Position numbers and translations under genes: made by a program. 64,000 nt of DNA, taken from positions 248,001 through 312,000 of the forward strand of contig NZ_JARBWD010000002.1 in the NCBI RefSeq assembly GCF_030140925.1, written 5' to 3'. Source of the stretch: Parerythrobacter aestuarii. GTDB taxonomy: Bacteria; Pseudomonadota; Alphaproteobacteria; Sphingomonadales; Sphingomonadaceae. Below are positions 16,976 through 27,528 of the stretch, piece after piece. How positions within the stretch are numbered: position 1 is the stretch's first letter; each line of letters opens with the position of its first letter. The notes beneath the pieces were generated by a model. The model searched no databases. It was not told where the DNA came from and was given only the letters and a program-made list of their open reading frames with translations.

Positions 16976-18018
16976 CTCCGCGTGAACGGTTGCAGGCGGC
17001 AGCTTCCCGGCAGCTGCTGGTCAAGGATGGACCCTATGGCACGGAAATCCAGCGAGCAGGGTTGGCACCGGAAGACTATGCCGGCGACACCGGGCTGGCG
17101 CAGGACCAAAAGGGCAACAACGACCTGGTCAACCTGACCCAGCCGCAGGTCATTCGCGCGATCTGCGACAGCTATATCGCCGCCGGGGCAACGGTGCTGG
17201 CGACCAATACCTTCAATGCCAACCGGATCAGCCAGGCCGACTATGGTGCCGAGGCTCTGGTACATGAGATCAATGTCGCCGCCGCACGCATCATCCGCGC
17301 TGCCTGTGATGAGGCCAGCGCGAAGGACGGCATCGAACGCTTCGTGTGCGGAGCGATGGGGCCGACCAACAAGACCCTCTCGCTCAGCCCCGATGTGGAG
17401 GATCCCGGCTTTCGCGAAGTCAGCTTCGACGAGATCGTCGAAGTCTATCGCGAACAGGCTGTCGCACTGCTTGAAGGCGGAGCGGACTTCATCCTCATTG
17501 AGACAGTGTTCGACACGCTCAATTGCAAGGCAGCGATCATGGCGGTGAAGCAGCTTGAGCGCGAGCGCGGCGAGGATATCCCGCTGATGATCTCGCTAAC
17601 GCTGACCGACCTGTCGGGTCGCAACCTCTCGGGCCATACGGTCGAGGCCTTCTGGTACACGGTCCGCCATGCGAAGCCGGTCACCATCGGGCTCAATTGC
17701 AGCTTCGGAGCCGAGCAATTGCGGCCACATGTCCAGCTGCTCTCGCGCATCGCCGATGCTTTGCTGATGGCCTATCCCAACGCCGGACTGCCCAATGATC
17801 TGGGGCAATATGACGAGCTGCCGGAGACCACCGCCAGCTTCCTGCGGGACTGGGCCGAAAACGGTCGCGCCAATATCCTCGGCGGCTGCTGCGGCTCGAC
17901 GCCTGAACATATCGCGGCGATTGCCAGGGCAATCGGCGGAATGCCCGTGCGCGCGATCCCGGCTGCGGAGCCGGAAATGCGGCTAGCCGGTCTCGAACCC
18001 TTTACGATTGCTGCCTGA
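16972..18018 (+). CDS. metH: Methionine synthase, homocysteine-methyltransferase half (split MetH)
   Basis: 348 residues covering only the first module of cobalamin-dependent methionine synthase, the zinc-dependent homocysteine-binding barrel. The zinc cysteines are visible in LNCSFG and [11 protein letters not shown], and the [12 protein letters not shown] and [11 protein letters not shown] segments are typical. The frame can be extended upstream, but the ATG overlapping the metF stop is the sensible start. The other MetH modules are in the next gene, one base further on. Split MetH is normal in several sphingomonads, so this is not a frameshift: both genes have clean starts and the stop falls in a linker. 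Confidence 0.93.
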   Translation: MTPRERLQAAASRQLLVKDGPYGTEIQRAGLAPEDYAGDTGLAQDQKGNNDLVNLTQPQVIRAICDSYIAAGATVLATNTFNANRISQADYGAEALVHEINVAAARIIRAACDEASAKDGIERFVCGAMGPTNKTLSLSPDVEDPGFREVSFDEIVEVYREQAVALLEGGADFILIETVFDTLNCKAAIMAVKQLERERGEDIPLMISLTLTDLSGRNLSGHTVEAFWYTVRHAKPVTIGLNCSFGAEQLRPHVQLLSRIADALLMAYPNAGLPNDLGQYDELPETTASFLRDWAENGRANILGGCCGSTPEHIAAIARAIGGMPVRAIPAAEPEMRLAGLEPFTIAA

Positions 18019-18019
18019 C

Positions 18020-20647
18020 ATGACCGCACAAACACCAAAGGAAACGGGTGCCCGTTTCGTCAATGTCGGCGAGCGCACCAATGTCACCGGTTCGGCCGCG
18101 TTCAAGAAGCTGATCATGGCGGACGACTATGCCAAGGCCGTCGAAGTCGCCCGCCAGCAGGTCGAGAACGGCGCGCAGGTGATCGACGTCAACATGGACG
18201 AGGGCCTGCTCGACGCCGAGAAGGCGATGACGACCTTCCTCAAGCTGATCGCTGCAGAGCCCGATATCGCCCGCGTGCCGGTTATGATCGACAGCTCGAA
18301 GTTCGATGTGATCGAAGCGGGCCTCAAGTGCGTCAGCGGCAAGCCGATCGTCAATTCGATCAGCATGAAGGAAGGCGAGGAGCCGTTCCTGGAACATGCC
18401 CGCAAGTGCATGGATTATGGCGCAGCGGTGGTCGTCATGGCCTTCGACGAAACGGGCCAGGCCGACACGAAGGCGCGCAAGGTGGAGATCTGCCAGCGTG
18501 CTTACGCGCTGCTGACCGGCATCGGCTTTCCGCCGGAAGACATCATCTTCGATCCCAATATCTTTGCCGTGGCGACGGGGATCGAGGAGCATGATCGCTA
18601 CGGTCTCGACTTCATCGAAGCTGTGCAGGAGATCAAGGCGCTGTGCCCGCATGCCAAGACTTCGGGCGGGCTCTCCAATCTTTCCTTCAGCTTCCGCGGC
18701 AACGAAACCGTGCGTCGGGCGATGCACTCTGTGTTCCTTTATCACGCCATCCCCGCCGGGCTCGACATGGCGATCGTCAATGCCGGGCAGCTCGACATCT
18801 ATGACGATATCGACGCCACCCTGCGCGACGCGTGCGAGGACGTGATCCTGTGCCGCCGTTCGGATGCGACCGAGCGGCTGATCGAACTCGCCGAAAGCTA
18901 CAAGGGCAGGGACGCCAAGGCCGAGAAGGAAGCCGAGGAATGGCGCGGCTGGCCGGTCGAGCGGCGGCTCGAACATGCGCTGGTCAAGGGCATCGACGCG
19001 CATGTGGTCGACGATACCGAGGAAGCCCGCGCGGCGCTGGAAGCCGGCGGCGGCCGGCCCATCGAAGTCATCGAAGGTCCGCTGATGGACGGGATGAACG
19101 TCGTCGGCGACCTGTTCGGCAGCGGCAAGATGTTCCTGCCGCAGGTGGTGAAATCGGCCCGTGTGATGAAGAAGGCCGTGGCGCACCTGATCCCCTTCAT
19201 CGAAGCGGAGAAGGAAGAGGGGGCCAAGGCCAAGGGCACCATCATCATGGCCACAGTGAAAGGCGACGTCCACGATATCGGGAAGAACATCGTCGGCGTG
19301 GTGCTGCAGTGCAACGGCTATGAAGTGATCGACCTCGGCGTGATGGTGCCGTGGCAGGATATCCTCAAGGCCGCGGTCGAAAACGATGCCGACATGATCG
19401 GGCTATCGGGCCTCATTACCCCGTCGCTCGACGAGATGGTGACCGTGGCCGAGGAAATGCAGCGCGCGGGCATGACCATGCCGTTGCTGATCGGCGGCGC
19501 GACCACCAGCAAAGTCCACACTGCGCTGCGCATCGATCCCGCCTATGATGGCCCTGTGATCCATGTCCTCGATGCCAGCCGCGCGGTCGGGGTGGCTAGC
19601 CGGTTGCTGTCCGACACCCAGCGCGATGAGTTCGTCGAGAGCACTGCCAGCGATTACCAGCACGTGCGCGATGTCCGCGAAGGCAAGGGGCAGAGCGAGC
19701 TCTTCACGCTCGAGGAGGCTCGCGCCAATTATTACGACGCCTATCTCAGCGACAAGGCCGCCCCGCCGGACAAACCGGGCATTCACGTGTTCGACGACTG
19801 GTCGCTGGCGGACCTGCGCGAATGCATTGACTGGACCCCGTTCTTCCGCGCCTGGGAGCTGCACGGCACTTACCCGCGCATCCTGGATGACGAGGTCGTG
19901 GGCGAAGCAGCCCGCAGTCTCTACGCCGATGCGCAGGCGATGCTGGACCGGGTCGTCGAGGAGAAATGGCTGACCGCCAGGGGTGTGTGTGGCTTCTGGC
20001 CCTGTGCGCGGGACGGCGACGATGTGACGATCCACCTGGCCGAGCAGGAAGAGCATGTCGTGCTCCCGTTCTTGCGCCAGCAGGTCAAGAAAAGCCGTGA
20101 CCGGGCCAATTTCTGCTTGGCCGATTTCATTGACCCGGCGGGCGACTGGATCGGCGGCTTCGCGGTCGGCATCCACGGGATCGAGCCGCACTCTGCGCGG
20201 TTCCAGGCCGAGAAGGACGACTATTCGGACATCTTGCTCAAGGCTCTGGCGGATCGCTTTGCCGAAGCCTTTGCCGAGCGGCTGCACCAGCATGTCCGCA
20301 CCGACCTGTGGGGCTATGCCCCGGGCGAGCAGCTGACCAACGAGGCCCTGATCAAGGAGCAATATCGCGGCATCCGCCCGGCACCGGGCTATCCGGCCTG
20401 CCCGGATCATTCGCTCAAGCCGATCCTGTTCGACCTGCTCGATGCGCCCGCCAATGCCGGGCTGACCCTGACTGAGAGCTTCGCGATGTTTCCCACGGCG
20501 GCGGTCAGCGGGTTTTACTTCGGCCATCCTGAAAGCCAGTATTTCGGGGTGGCCCGGATCGGGCGTGACCAGCTCGAAGATTATGCTCGCCGTCGCGGGG
20601 TCGATCTGGCAACCGCTGAGCGATGGCTACGTCCCAATCTCGATTGA
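18020..20647 (+). CDS. metH: Methionine synthase, folate/cobalamin/activation half (split MetH)
   Basis: 875 residues with the remaining MetH modules in order: pterin-binding barrel ([12 protein letters not shown] near 13-24, then [14 protein letters not shown]), cobalamin cap ([26 protein letters not shown]), cobalamin domain with the histidine ligand in [12 protein letters not shown], and the SAM-binding reactivation domain ending with [13 protein letters not shown]. The ATG at 18020 is one base after the previous stop; a TTG at 18008 would add four residues. It needs the preceding gene product for homocysteine activation. The 3' end overlaps the dioxygenase gene by 25 bases. Confidence 0.95.
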   Translation: MTAQTPKETGARFVNVGERTNVTGSAAFKKLIMADDYAKAVEVARQQVENGAQVIDVNMDEGLLDAEKAMTTFLKLIAAEPDIARVPVMIDSSKFDVIEAGLKCVSGKPIVNSISMKEGEEPFLEHARKCMDYGAAVVVMAFDETGQADTKARKVEICQRAYALLTGIGFPPEDIIFDPNIFAVATGIEEHDRYGLDFIEAVQEIKALCPHAKTSGGLSNLSFSFRGNETVRRAMHSVFLYHAIPAGLDMAIVNAGQLDIYDDIDATLRDACEDVILCRRSDATERLIELAESYKGRDAKAEKEAEEWRGWPVERRLEHALVKGIDAHVVDDTEEARAALEAGGGRPIEVIEGPLMDGMNVVGDLFGSGKMFLPQVVKSARVMKKAVAHLIPFIEAEKEEGAKAKGTIIMATVKGDVHDIGKNIVGVVLQCNGYEVIDLGVMVPWQDILKAAVENDADMIGLSGLITPSLDEMVTVAEEMQRAGMTMPLLIGGATTSKVHTALRIDPAYDGPVIHVLDASRAVGVASRLLSDTQRDEFVESTASDYQHVRDVREGKGQSELFTLEEARANYYDAYLSDKAAPPDKPGIHVFDDWSLADLRECIDWTPFFRAWELHGTYPRILDDEVVGEAARSLYADAQAMLDRVVEEKWLTARGVCGFWPCARDGDDVTIHLAEQEEHVVLPFLRQQVKKSRDRANFCLADFIDPAGDWIGGFAVGIHGIEPHSARFQAEKDDYSDILLKALADRFAEAFAERLHQHVRTDLWGYAPGEQLTNEALIKEQYRGIRPAPGYPACPDHSLKPILFDLLDAPANAGLTLTESFAMFPTAAVSGFYFGHPESQYFGVARIGRDQLEDYARRRGVDLATAERWLRPNLD

Positions 20648-21615
20648 GCGTCACGGCGGCCTTGCCGCGGATCGCGCATCTGGATGACCTGCGACGCGCC
20701 TTCGTCGCCGGGGGTGAGCCGCTGCCGGAAATTACCACACGCCTGCTGCTCGATACGCTGGGGCTGGGCAACCGGCAGGCGTTCGACTTCCTCGCCCGGG
20801 CGCGCCCGACGCAGGAAGAGTTCGAACAGTGGGTGATCGAAACCGCCGGCATGCCGGACCCGGATCTGGTCGTTCGTTACAATGCGGCGGTGGAAGCGCA
20901 TGCAGCTGCACGGTCAACCGAACCGGATATCGACCGCTTGCCGAATGTCCTGAGCGAAGCGGATCTCACGCAATGGGAGCGCGACGGCTATGTCATCTTG
21001 CATGACGCAATTTCGCGCGAGGCCTGCGCAGAAGTCGCGCGGCTGGTCTGGGACTTTCTCGACGCCTGCGCCGACGAACCCGTCAGCTGGTACGGTAAGG
21101 GTGCGGAGGGCATCATGGTGCCGGTTTACCAGCACCCGGCGCTGGAAGTCGGGCGGCGCTCGCCCCGTGTGCGGAAAGCCTTCGCGCAGCTGTGGGGGCG
21201 GAGCGACCTGTGGGTAACGATCGACCAGTTGGGCTTCAACCCGCCCGTGACTGAGCACAGCGCGTTCAAGGGCAGCGACTTGCACTGGGACGTCAGCCTG
21301 GCGCGTCCCATCCCTTTCGCAACGCAGGCGCTGCTCTACCTCACCGACACGAGCACCGACCACGGGGCCTTTCGTTGCGTGCCGGGCTTTCACCACCGGC
21401 TGGACGCGTGGCTCGACAATCTGGATGGACAGTTGCCGCGTGAGGTCGATCTTTCGGACGAGGCCGTCTGCGTTCCGGGTAGGGTCGGGGACCTCGTGAT
21501 CTGGCGGCAGGACTTGCCGCATGGGGCCAGCCCCAACCGGGCGGATCGACCGCGGCTGGTGCAATATCTCAACTTCTATCCGCCGGATCTGGAAATGGCG
21601 GACCAATGGCTCTGA
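20623..21615 (+). CDS. Phytanoyl-CoA dioxygenase family protein
   Basis: 330 residues, a predicted Fe(II)/2-oxoglutarate oxygenase of the PhyH family. The iron facial triad is likely His and Asp in GSDLHWDVS and His in LPHGASPN, and the 2-oxoglutarate Arg is in [10 protein letters not shown]. About 100 extra residues at the N-terminus are helical and unassigned. It starts within the end of metH and its own end overlaps the TauE/SafE permease by ten bases, so it is part of the methionine transcript. The substrate is unknown; the neighbours hint at a sulfur or one-carbon compound, which is inference. Confidence 0.88.
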   Translation: MATSQSRLSVTAALPRIAHLDDLRRAFVAGGEPLPEITTRLLLDTLGLGNRQAFDFLARARPTQEEFEQWVIETAGMPDPDLVVRYNAAVEAHAAARSTEPDIDRLPNVLSEADLTQWERDGYVILHDAISREACAEVARLVWDFLDACADEPVSWYGKGAEGIMVPVYQHPALEVGRRSPRVRKAFAQLWGRSDLWVTIDQLGFNPPVTEHSAFKGSDLHWDVSLARPIPFATQALLYLTDTSTDHGAFRCVPGFHHRLDAWLDNLDGQLPREVDLSDEAVCVPGRVGDLVIWRQDLPHGASPNRADRPRLVQYLNFYPPDLEMADQWL

Positions 21616-22538
21616 CCATGCCGCATCCCTCCCGGCTCCTCTGGCTCGGTATCGCCGGGCTGCTGGCAGCCTATGCGCTGACCTTTGCCGTGGTGGCGAA
21701 GGATTCGTCGACATGGACTGACCTGTGGTTCGTGCCCGGGGTGGGGGTGATCGGGGCGATAATCGCCAATGCCAGCGGAACCGGTGGCGGGGTGGTCTTT
21801 ATCCCGGTGTTCAACGCCTTGCGTGAGCTGGGCGGATGGAGCCTCGATCCGCTGCGCGTGACGGCGATTTCCATGGGTATCCAGGCCTTCGGCATGAGCA
21901 TGGGCGCGCTGCGCTGGACCGACCGGCTGTTGCACCAGCCAATCATGCCCGAAGGCGGGCACGATGCTCCGGTTCGCATCTGCGATTATGGCGCGGTGTG
22001 CCTGCTGGTGCTGGCGATCTCGCTGCCGCTGCAACTGGGCACACAATTGCTGGTGCAGGTCGACGGTCGCACGGTGCTGCTGGCTTACAAGGCGTTCTCG
22101 GTGGTGTTGGGGCTCGCGCTGATCATCGCCACGTGGACTGTCAACCGCGACCTGCCCGAACGTCGCGCACTGACCGCGGTCGATTTTCTGGTGCTGGCGG
22201 GCCTCGCCATTCCCGGCGGCTTCATCACCGCGCTGTTCTCGGTCGGGATCGGCGAGCTCGTCGCCTTCTACCTGTTCCTGCGCCATTTCCCGATGGTGCT
22301 GGCGGTCGGGACCGCCTGCGTGATCTCCTCCATCAGCATGATTGCCGGGACGCTGGTTAACCAGCAAGCCGGGATCATTGCCTGGGATATCGTGCTGCTC
22401 GCAGCACCCGGAGCCATGCTGGGGGCCATACTGGCCCGTCCGATTGCGCTATGGCTGGGGCCGCGCAAGCTCAAGACCGCAGGCGGGGTGTGGATCGTGC
22501 TGTCTGCGCTCTACCTGATCTGGCTCAATACAGCCTGA
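21606..22538 (+). CDS. TauE/SafE family permease
   Basis: 310 residues of strongly hydrophobic sequence with about eight membrane spans and the family pattern of two similar halves: VGVIGAIIANASGTGGGVVFIPVF in the first half, then GLAIPGGFITALFSVGIGELVAFYLFL and a final ILARPIALWLGPRKLK. The TauE/SafE family exports sulfite and sulfoacetate or moves other small organic anions across the inner membrane. Cotranscription with a PhyH-type oxygenase after metF-metH suggests export of a sulfur-containing product, but this is inference. The start overlaps the previous stop. A palindromic hairpin follows 23 bases after the end. Confidence 0.9.
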   Translation: MALTMPHPSRLLWLGIAGLLAAYALTFAVVAKDSSTWTDLWFVPGVGVIGAIIANASGTGGGVVFIPVFNALRELGGWSLDPLRVTAISMGIQAFGMSMGALRWTDRLLHQPIMPEGGHDAPVRICDYGAVCLLVLAISLPLQLGTQLLVQVDGRTVLLAYKAFSVVLGLALIIATWTVNRDLPERRALTAVDFLVLAGLAIPGGFITALFSVGIGELVAFYLFLRHFPMVLAVGTACVISSISMIAGTLVNQQAGIIAWDIVLLAAPGAMLGAILARPIALWLGPRKLKTAGGVWIVLSALYLIWLNTA

Positions 22539-22561
22539 TTTCGTATGTCTTGCTTACAAAA

Positions 22562-22577
22562 CCGCAGAATTCTGCGG
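22562..22577. terminator. Palindromic hairpin after the TauE/SafE gene
   Basis: CCGCAGAATTCTGCGG is a perfect 16-base palindrome preceded by ACAAAA and followed by GTTT, the usual frame of a factor-independent terminator. It separates the methionine operon from the glycine riboswitch about 100 bases further on. Confidence 0.6.
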
Positions 22578-22683
22578 GTTTGCGGGTGAAAAATCATGCT
22601 GCAATGCATCATCGGCGATTGACCGGCGGGCGCTTTTGAGCGACGGGGAAGGGGTCGCCCGGATGCGAATCCGGGACGCATTT

Positions 22684-22874
22684 GCGGGAGAGGTCGCGCG
22701 GCTGGAAGCAGCCAAGCGGCGCCGAAGGAGCAACCGCCCCGGAATCTCTCAGGCAAAAGGACCGCGATGCGTTGAGACACTCTGGAAAGCGCCCGCGCCG
22801 CATGGCGTGAGCCACCGAAGGAGGAAGCGCGCTGCACAAGGCGCGTGATGCTCTCAGGTTTCCCGACAGAGGGG
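22684..22874 (+). promoter_or_regulatory. Tandem glycine riboswitch
   Basis: Two consecutive glycine aptamers are readable. The first runs from GCGGGAGAGG through GCCGAAGGAGCAA and AATCTCTCAGGCAAAAGGACCGC-type core elements (about 22684-22765). The second runs from ACTCTGGAAAGC through CACCGAAGGAGGAAGC and CTCTCAGGTTTCCCGACAGAGGGGG-type elements (about 22779-22874). The short linker between them (about 22768-22778) is usual for the cooperative tandem form. It ends about 47 bases before gcvT, so glycine should switch on the glycine cleavage operon. Confidence 0.95.
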
Positions 22875-22921
22875 GCGGTGCGGCGATCCATCCCGGAGCG
22901 CGGCTGAGTCGGGGACTGATT

Positions 22922-24055
22922 TTGAGCGATAGTGAAACCGAAGACGAAGTGATTGAGCTAGGCACGCTGCCGCTCGACGCCTGGCACCGGGCGCAAGGTG
23001 CGCGGATGGTGCCCTTCGCCGGCTACGAGATGCCGATCCAGTATGAAGGTATCGTCGCCGAGCACGATTGGACCCGCACCAGCGCCGGCCTGTTCGATGT
23101 GTCGCATATGGGGCAGCTACTGTTGTCCGGTCCCGATCTGGACGCGGCGGTCGAAGCGGTGCTGCCGATCGACCTCTCGACGCTGAAGCTCGGCCAGCAG
23201 CGCTATTCGCTGCTGCTCGACGAAGAGGGCGGGGTGCTCGACGACCTGATGGTCTCGCGCTGGCCCGAAGCGCTCTATCTTGTCGTCAATGGCGCGACCA
23301 AGTGGGACGATATCGGCCATTTGCGCGAACATTTGCCGGACGAGATCACGCTCCACCACATGGACGAACACGCGTTGCTCGCGCTGCAGGGGCCCAAGGC
23401 GTTCGCCGCGCTGGAGCGCCATGCGCAGGGCGAATACCCGCTCTCCGCGCTGACCTTCATGAAGTTCGGTCGATTCACGCTCGCCGGGCACGATGTCACC
23501 ATCGCCCGCGCCGGCTACACAGGCGAGGACGGGTTCGAGATCTCGCTGCCCGCCGCCGCTGCGGAGGAGATCGCCACGCTGCTGTGCGGCGAGCCCGAAG
23601 TGAAGCCAATTGGTCTCGGTGCGCGCGACAGCCTGCGCCTCGAGGCCGGGTTGCCACTCTACGGCCATGACCTCTCGCCCGAGACTTCGCCGATCGAGGC
23701 GGGGCTCATTTTCGGCATCAACAAGCGCCGCCGCACGGAAGGCGGCTATCCCGGTGCCGACCGCATCAACCGCGAGATCGCGCAAGGCACCGCGCGCAAG
23801 TGGGTCGGCCTGAAACTCGAAGGTCGCATGCCTGCACGTGAGGGAGCCGAGGTGTTCGTAGGGGATACCAGGGTAGGAACCGTCACCAGCGGCGGCCATT
23901 CGCCAACGCTCGGCTATCCGATCGCGATGGCCTATGTCGATGTGGCCTACGCCGCCGAGGGCACCCAGCTCGAAATCGAAGTCCGTTCCAAGCGTCTGCC
24001 GGCCACGGTCGTGCCGATGCCATTCGTACCGCACCGCTACTACCGGGGGAAATAA
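22922..24055 (+). CDS. gcvT: Glycine cleavage system aminomethyltransferase (T protein)
   Basis: 377 residues. The T protein transfers the aminomethyl carbon from lipoylated GcvH to tetrahydrofolate and releases ammonia. Hallmarks are [45 protein letters not shown] containing the catalytic Asp, [13 protein letters not shown], and the C-terminal [13 protein letters not shown]. Translation seems to begin at TTG at 22922, with GGGGA a few bases before it, giving a short acidic N-terminal tail; a GTG at 22958 is a less supported alternative. It is the first gene after the glycine riboswitch and is followed by gcvH with a two-base gap. Confidence 0.95.
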   Translation: MSDSETEDEVIELGTLPLDAWHRAQGARMVPFAGYEMPIQYEGIVAEHDWTRTSAGLFDVSHMGQLLLSGPDLDAAVEAVLPIDLSTLKLGQQRYSLLLDEEGGVLDDLMVSRWPEALYLVVNGATKWDDIGHLREHLPDEITLHHMDEHALLALQGPKAFAALERHAQGEYPLSALTFMKFGRFTLAGHDVTIARAGYTGEDGFEISLPAAAAEEIATLLCGEPEVKPIGLGARDSLRLEAGLPLYGHDLSPETSPIEAGLIFGINKRRRTEGGYPGADRINREIAQGTARKWVGLKLEGRMPAREGAEVFVGDTRVGTVTSGGHSPTLGYPIAMAYVDVAYAAEGTQLEIEVRSKRLPATVVPMPFVPHRYYRGK

Positions 24056-24057
24056 GC

Positions 24058-24429
24058 ATGGCTCGTTATTTTACCGATGAACACGAATGGATCGATCTCG
24101 AGGGCGACCTCGCGACGGTCGGCATCACCGATTACGCGCAGGAACAGTTGGGCGATATCGTCTTCGTCGAATTGCCCGAGGTCGGCCGAATGGTCGAAAA
24201 GGGCGGCGAGGCTGCAGTGGTCGAAAGCGTCAAGGCCGCCAGCGACGTCTACGCCCCGCTCAGCGGCGAAGTGATGGAAGCCAACGCCGCGCTGGAAGAG
24301 GACCCCGCGCTGGTCAACACTTCGCCCGAAGAAGAAGGCTGGTTCTTCCGCCTGACCGTCTCCGACACGTCCGAGCTCGAAGGGCTGATGGACGCCAAGG
24401 CCTACAAGGCATTCTGCGACGAGTTGTGA
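24058..24429 (+). CDS. gcvH: Glycine cleavage system H protein
   Basis: 123 residues, the lipoyl carrier protein shuttling the aminomethyl group between the P, T and L proteins. The lipoylation Lys is in [14 protein letters not shown], and FTDEHEWI at the start plus [20 protein letters not shown] are family signatures. It follows gcvT immediately. A cluster of palindromic repeats separates it from gcvPA, so expression of the downstream genes may be modulated at that point. Confidence 0.97.
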   Translation: MARYFTDEHEWIDLEGDLATVGITDYAQEQLGDIVFVELPEVGRMVEKGGEAAVVESVKAASDVYAPLSGEVMEANAALEEDPALVNTSPEEEGWFFRLTVSDTSELEGLMDAKAYKAFCDEL

Positions 24430-24434
24430 TTTTT

Positions 24435-24548
24435 CCCCTCCCGCTCGCGGGAGGGGTCAGGGGTGGGCATGGGCCGATAGGCCCACCCCGCTGCGACTAA
24501 GACCGCTTCGCGGCCCAAATCTCGCTCCCCTCCCGCAAGCGGTAGGGG
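24435..24548. repeat. Cluster of palindromic repeats between gcvH and gcvPA
   Basis: Three inverted repeats in 114 bases: 24435-24456 (10-bp arms CCCCTCCCGC and GCGGGAGGGG), 24460-24489 (9-bp perfect arms GGGGTGGGC and GCCCACCCC), and 24527-24548, a degenerate copy of the first element. This looks like a REP-type intergenic element, and it could stabilise the upstream message or attenuate the operon. Confidence 0.7.
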
Positions 24549-24564
24549 ATAAGGAATTGAAATC

Positions 24565-25926
24565 ATGCGTTACCTGCCCCTGACCGATACCGACCGCAGC
24601 GACATGCTCGCCACCATCGGCGCGTCCTCGATCGACGACCTGTTCGTCGATGTGCCCGAGGAAGCGCGGCTCTCCGGCCCCATCGCCGGCCTGCCGCTGC
24701 ACGCCAGCGAGATGGCGGTCGAGAAGCATATGCGGAGGCTATCCAAGAAGAACCTGGCGGCGGCGGATGCGGCGTTTTTCCTGGGGGCAGGGGCCTATCG
24801 CCACCATGTCCCGGCCAGCGTCGATCACATCATCCAGCGCGGCGAGTTCCTCACCGCTTACACGCCTTACCAGCCCGAAATCGCGCAGGGCACGCTGCAG
24901 ATGCTGTTCGAGTTCCAGACCCAGGTGGCCAAGCTCTATGGCTGCGAAGTCGCCAATGCCTCGATGTACGATGGCTCGACCGCGTGCTGGGAAGCGGTGG
25001 CGATGGCCGGGCGCGTCACGCGGCGCAAGCGCGTCGTGCTCTCGGGCGTGCTGCACCCGCATTATGCCGAGGTAGTGCGGACCATGGCGAAATTCACCGA
25101 GGACGAGATCGCCGATGCGCCGCTGGTGCTGCGCCCCGCGCCGGACAATTCCAAGCTGATCGAGCGGATCGACGAGAACACCAGCTGCGTCGTCGTGCAG
25201 TATCCCGATATCCTCGGTCGCATTCCCGACCTGGAAGAGATCGCCAAGGCCGCGCATGCCAAGGGCGCGCTGCTGATCGCGGTCAACACCGAGCCGGTGG
25301 CGCTGGGCATGATCAAGTCGCCGGGTGAGCTGGGTGCCGATATCGTCGTCGGCGAAGGCCAGGCGCTGGGCGTCGGGCTGCAATTCGGCGGGCCCTACCT
25401 CGGCCTGTTCGCAGTGCGCGACAAGAAGCATGTCCGCCAGATGCCGGGGCGGCTGTGCGGCGAGACCGTCGATGCCGAGGGCAAGCGCGGCTTCGTGCTG
25501 ACGCTCTCGACCCGCGAGCAGCACATCCGCCGCGAGAAGGCGACTTCCAATATCTGCACCAATTCCGGCCTGTGCGCGCTGGCCTTCAGCGTCCACATGA
25601 CACTGCTGGGCGAGAAGGGCCTCAGGCGACTGGCGGCGGAGAACCACCGGCTCGCATGCCTTGCCGCTGACCGGCTGGCAAAGGTGCCGGGCGTGACTGT
25701 GCTCAACGACACCTTCTTCAACGAATTCGCCATCACTGTCGGCCGCGATGCGCGCCAGCTGGTGCGCGAGCTGGCGGAAAAGGGCGTGCTCGCAGGTGTC
25801 TCACTCGGCCGGCTGTTCCCGCAGTCGGGCGGGCTCGATGAAGCGCTGCTGGTCGCTGTGACGGAGACCACGACCGAGGAAGACATCGAAACGCTGGCCG
25901 CAGCGCTCGAGGGAGAACTGGCATGA
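24565..25926 (+). CDS. gcvPA: Glycine dehydrogenase (decarboxylating) subunit 1
   Basis: 453 residues, the N-terminal half of the P protein in the two-subunit form common in many bacteria. It carries no PLP lysine; subunit 2 has it. Family features include [14 protein letters not shown] at the start, [37 protein letters not shown], and [20 protein letters not shown]. An AAGGA ribosome-binding site lies about nine bases before the ATG. The 3' end overlaps the start of gcvPB (ATGA), so the two halves are coupled in translation. Confidence 0.95.
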   Translation: MRYLPLTDTDRSDMLATIGASSIDDLFVDVPEEARLSGPIAGLPLHASEMAVEKHMRRLSKKNLAAADAAFFLGAGAYRHHVPASVDHIIQRGEFLTAYTPYQPEIAQGTLQMLFEFQTQVAKLYGCEVANASMYDGSTACWEAVAMAGRVTRRKRVVLSGVLHPHYAEVVRTMAKFTEDEIADAPLVLRPAPDNSKLIERIDENTSCVVVQYPDILGRIPDLEEIAKAAHAKGALLIAVNTEPVALGMIKSPGELGADIVVGEGQALGVGLQFGGPYLGLFAVRDKKHVRQMPGRLCGETVDAEGKRGFVLTLSTREQHIRREKATSNICTNSGLCALAFSVHMTLLGEKGLRRLAAENHRLACLAADRLAKVPGVTVLNDTFFNEFAITVGRDARQLVRELAEKGVLAGVSLGRLFPQSGGLDEALLVAVTETTTEEDIETLAAALEGELA

Positions 25927-27518
25927 ACGCCCCGAACGCCTCCGGCTGGAAGCCCGAAATGACGCCCGCGAGCGAAGACGGGATGCATCACGGGCCCGCC
26001 ACCACCACCGGCAACCGCGCGCTGATGCTGGAAGAACCGCTGCTGTTCGAGATCGGCCGGGCCGACAACACCGGGGTCGACCTGCCCGAGCCGTCGGGCG
26101 AGACCTCGGCCCGTCTTGGCGGCTTCGAGCGGACCGATCCGATCGGCCTCGTCGGCCTGACCGAGCCGGAGACCGTTCGTCACTATACCCGTCTCAGCCG
26201 TCAGAACTATGCCATCGACCTCGGCCTGTTCCCGCTCGGCAGCTGCACGATGAAGCACAATCCGCGCCTCAACGAGAAGGTCGCGCGGATGCCCGGCTTT
26301 GCCGATGTCCACCCGCTGCAGCCGGTCGATACCGTGCGCGGCGCGCTGGAAGTGATCAACGAGCTGGCGTTCTGGCTGATCGACCTTACCGGCATGCACG
26401 GCGTGGCGATGAGCCCCAAGGCCGGCGCGCACGGCGAGCTGTGCGGGATCCTCTGCATCCGTGCCGCATTGGAAGCGCGCGGCGATGCGCGCGAAGTCGT
26501 CCTCGTGCCGGAAAGCGCGCATGGCACCAATCCCGCCACCGCCGCTTTCGCCGGCTACCGGATCGAGAACATCCCCGCCAATGCCGATGGCCGCGTTGAT
26601 CTCGATGCGCTCAAGGCCCGTCTCGGTCCTGATGTGGCCGCGGTGATGATCACCAATCCATCGACGCTCGGCCTGTTCGAACGCGACCTGAAGGCGATCT
26701 CCGACGCGGTCCATGAGGCCGGCGGCTTCGTCTATTGCGACGGCGCCAACTTCAACGCCATCGTCGGCAAGGTGCGCCCGGGCGACCTGGGCGTCGATGC
26801 CATGCATATCAATCTGCACAAGACCTTTTCCACCCCGCACGGCGGCGGTGGCCCCGGCTCGGGACCGGTGGTGCTGAGCGAAGCGCTCAGCCCGTTCGGC
26901 CCGCTGCCCTATACCGCCCGCACGGCGGACGGCGTGGTGCATTTGGTCGAGGAAGAAGGCGCTGAGGCTTTCTCGCAGGAGCACTTCGGCGGGAGGATGC
27001 AGAGCTTTGGCCGCATGACTGCTTTCCATGGCCAGATGGGCATGTTCACCCGCGCGCTGACCTATATCCTCAGCCATGGTGCCGATGGTCTGCGCCAGGT
27101 GGCCGAGGACGCGGTCCTCAACGCCAATTACATCCTGCGCAGCCTCGAGGACGTGCTCGACGCCCCCTTCGCGCACAGTGGCCCGTGCATGCACGAAGCG
27201 CTGTTCAGCGACAAAGGCTTTGCCGAGGGGCTTTCGACGCTGGACCTCGCCAAGGGGCTGATCGACGAAGGCTACCACCCGATGACGGTCTATTTCCCGC
27301 TGGTGGTGCATGGCGCGATGCTGGTCGAACCCACCGAGACCGAGAGCAAGGCCGCGCTCGACCAGTTCATCGCCGCCTTCCGCAGCGTGGCCGAACGGGC
27401 CAAGGCCGGGGACGAAAGCCTCAAGCAGGCGCCGTATTACTCGCCCCGCCGCCGGCTCGACGAAACGACCGCCGCGCGCAAGCCGGTGCTGGCATGGGAA
27501 CCGGGCGAAGAAGGGTAA
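25923..27518 (+). CDS. gcvPB: Glycine dehydrogenase (decarboxylating) subunit 2
   Basis: 531 residues, the PLP-binding half of the P protein, which decarboxylates glycine. The PLP lysine lies in [19 protein letters not shown]. Other hallmarks are [49 protein letters not shown], and [18 protein letters not shown]. It starts at an ATG overlapping the gcvPA stop and closes the riboswitch-controlled operon. The convergent flippase gene ends ten bases downstream. Confidence 0.96.
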   Translation: MNAPNASGWKPEMTPASEDGMHHGPATTTGNRALMLEEPLLFEIGRADNTGVDLPEPSGETSARLGGFERTDPIGLVGLTEPETVRHYTRLSRQNYAIDLGLFPLGSCTMKHNPRLNEKVARMPGFADVHPLQPVDTVRGALEVINELAFWLIDLTGMHGVAMSPKAGAHGELCGILCIRAALEARGDAREVVLVPESAHGTNPATAAFAGYRIENIPANADGRVDLDALKARLGPDVAAVMITNPSTLGLFERDLKAISDAVHEAGGFVYCDGANFNAIVGKVRPGDLGVDAMHINLHKTFSTPHGGGGPGSGPVVLSEALSPFGPLPYTARTADGVVHLVEEEGAEAFSQEHFGGRMQSFGRMTAFHGQMGMFTRALTYILSHGADGLRQVAEDAVLNANYILRSLEDVLDAPFAHSGPCMHEALFSDKGFAEGLSTLDLAKGLIDEGYHPMTVYFPLVVHGAMLVEPTETESKAALDQFIAAFRSVAERAKAGDESLKQAPYYSPRRRLDETTAARKPVLAWEPGEEG

Positions 27519-27528
27519 GGGTGGGCGG

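Noticed and set aside
18002-19273. A 423-codon minus-strand frame opposite metH
   Set aside because: Shadow of the second metH gene, with no ribosome-binding site and no family resemblance.
22636-22848. A short plus-strand open frame in the glycine riboswitch region
   Set aside because: It runs through both aptamers, so the conserved RNA explains the sequence better than a peptide.
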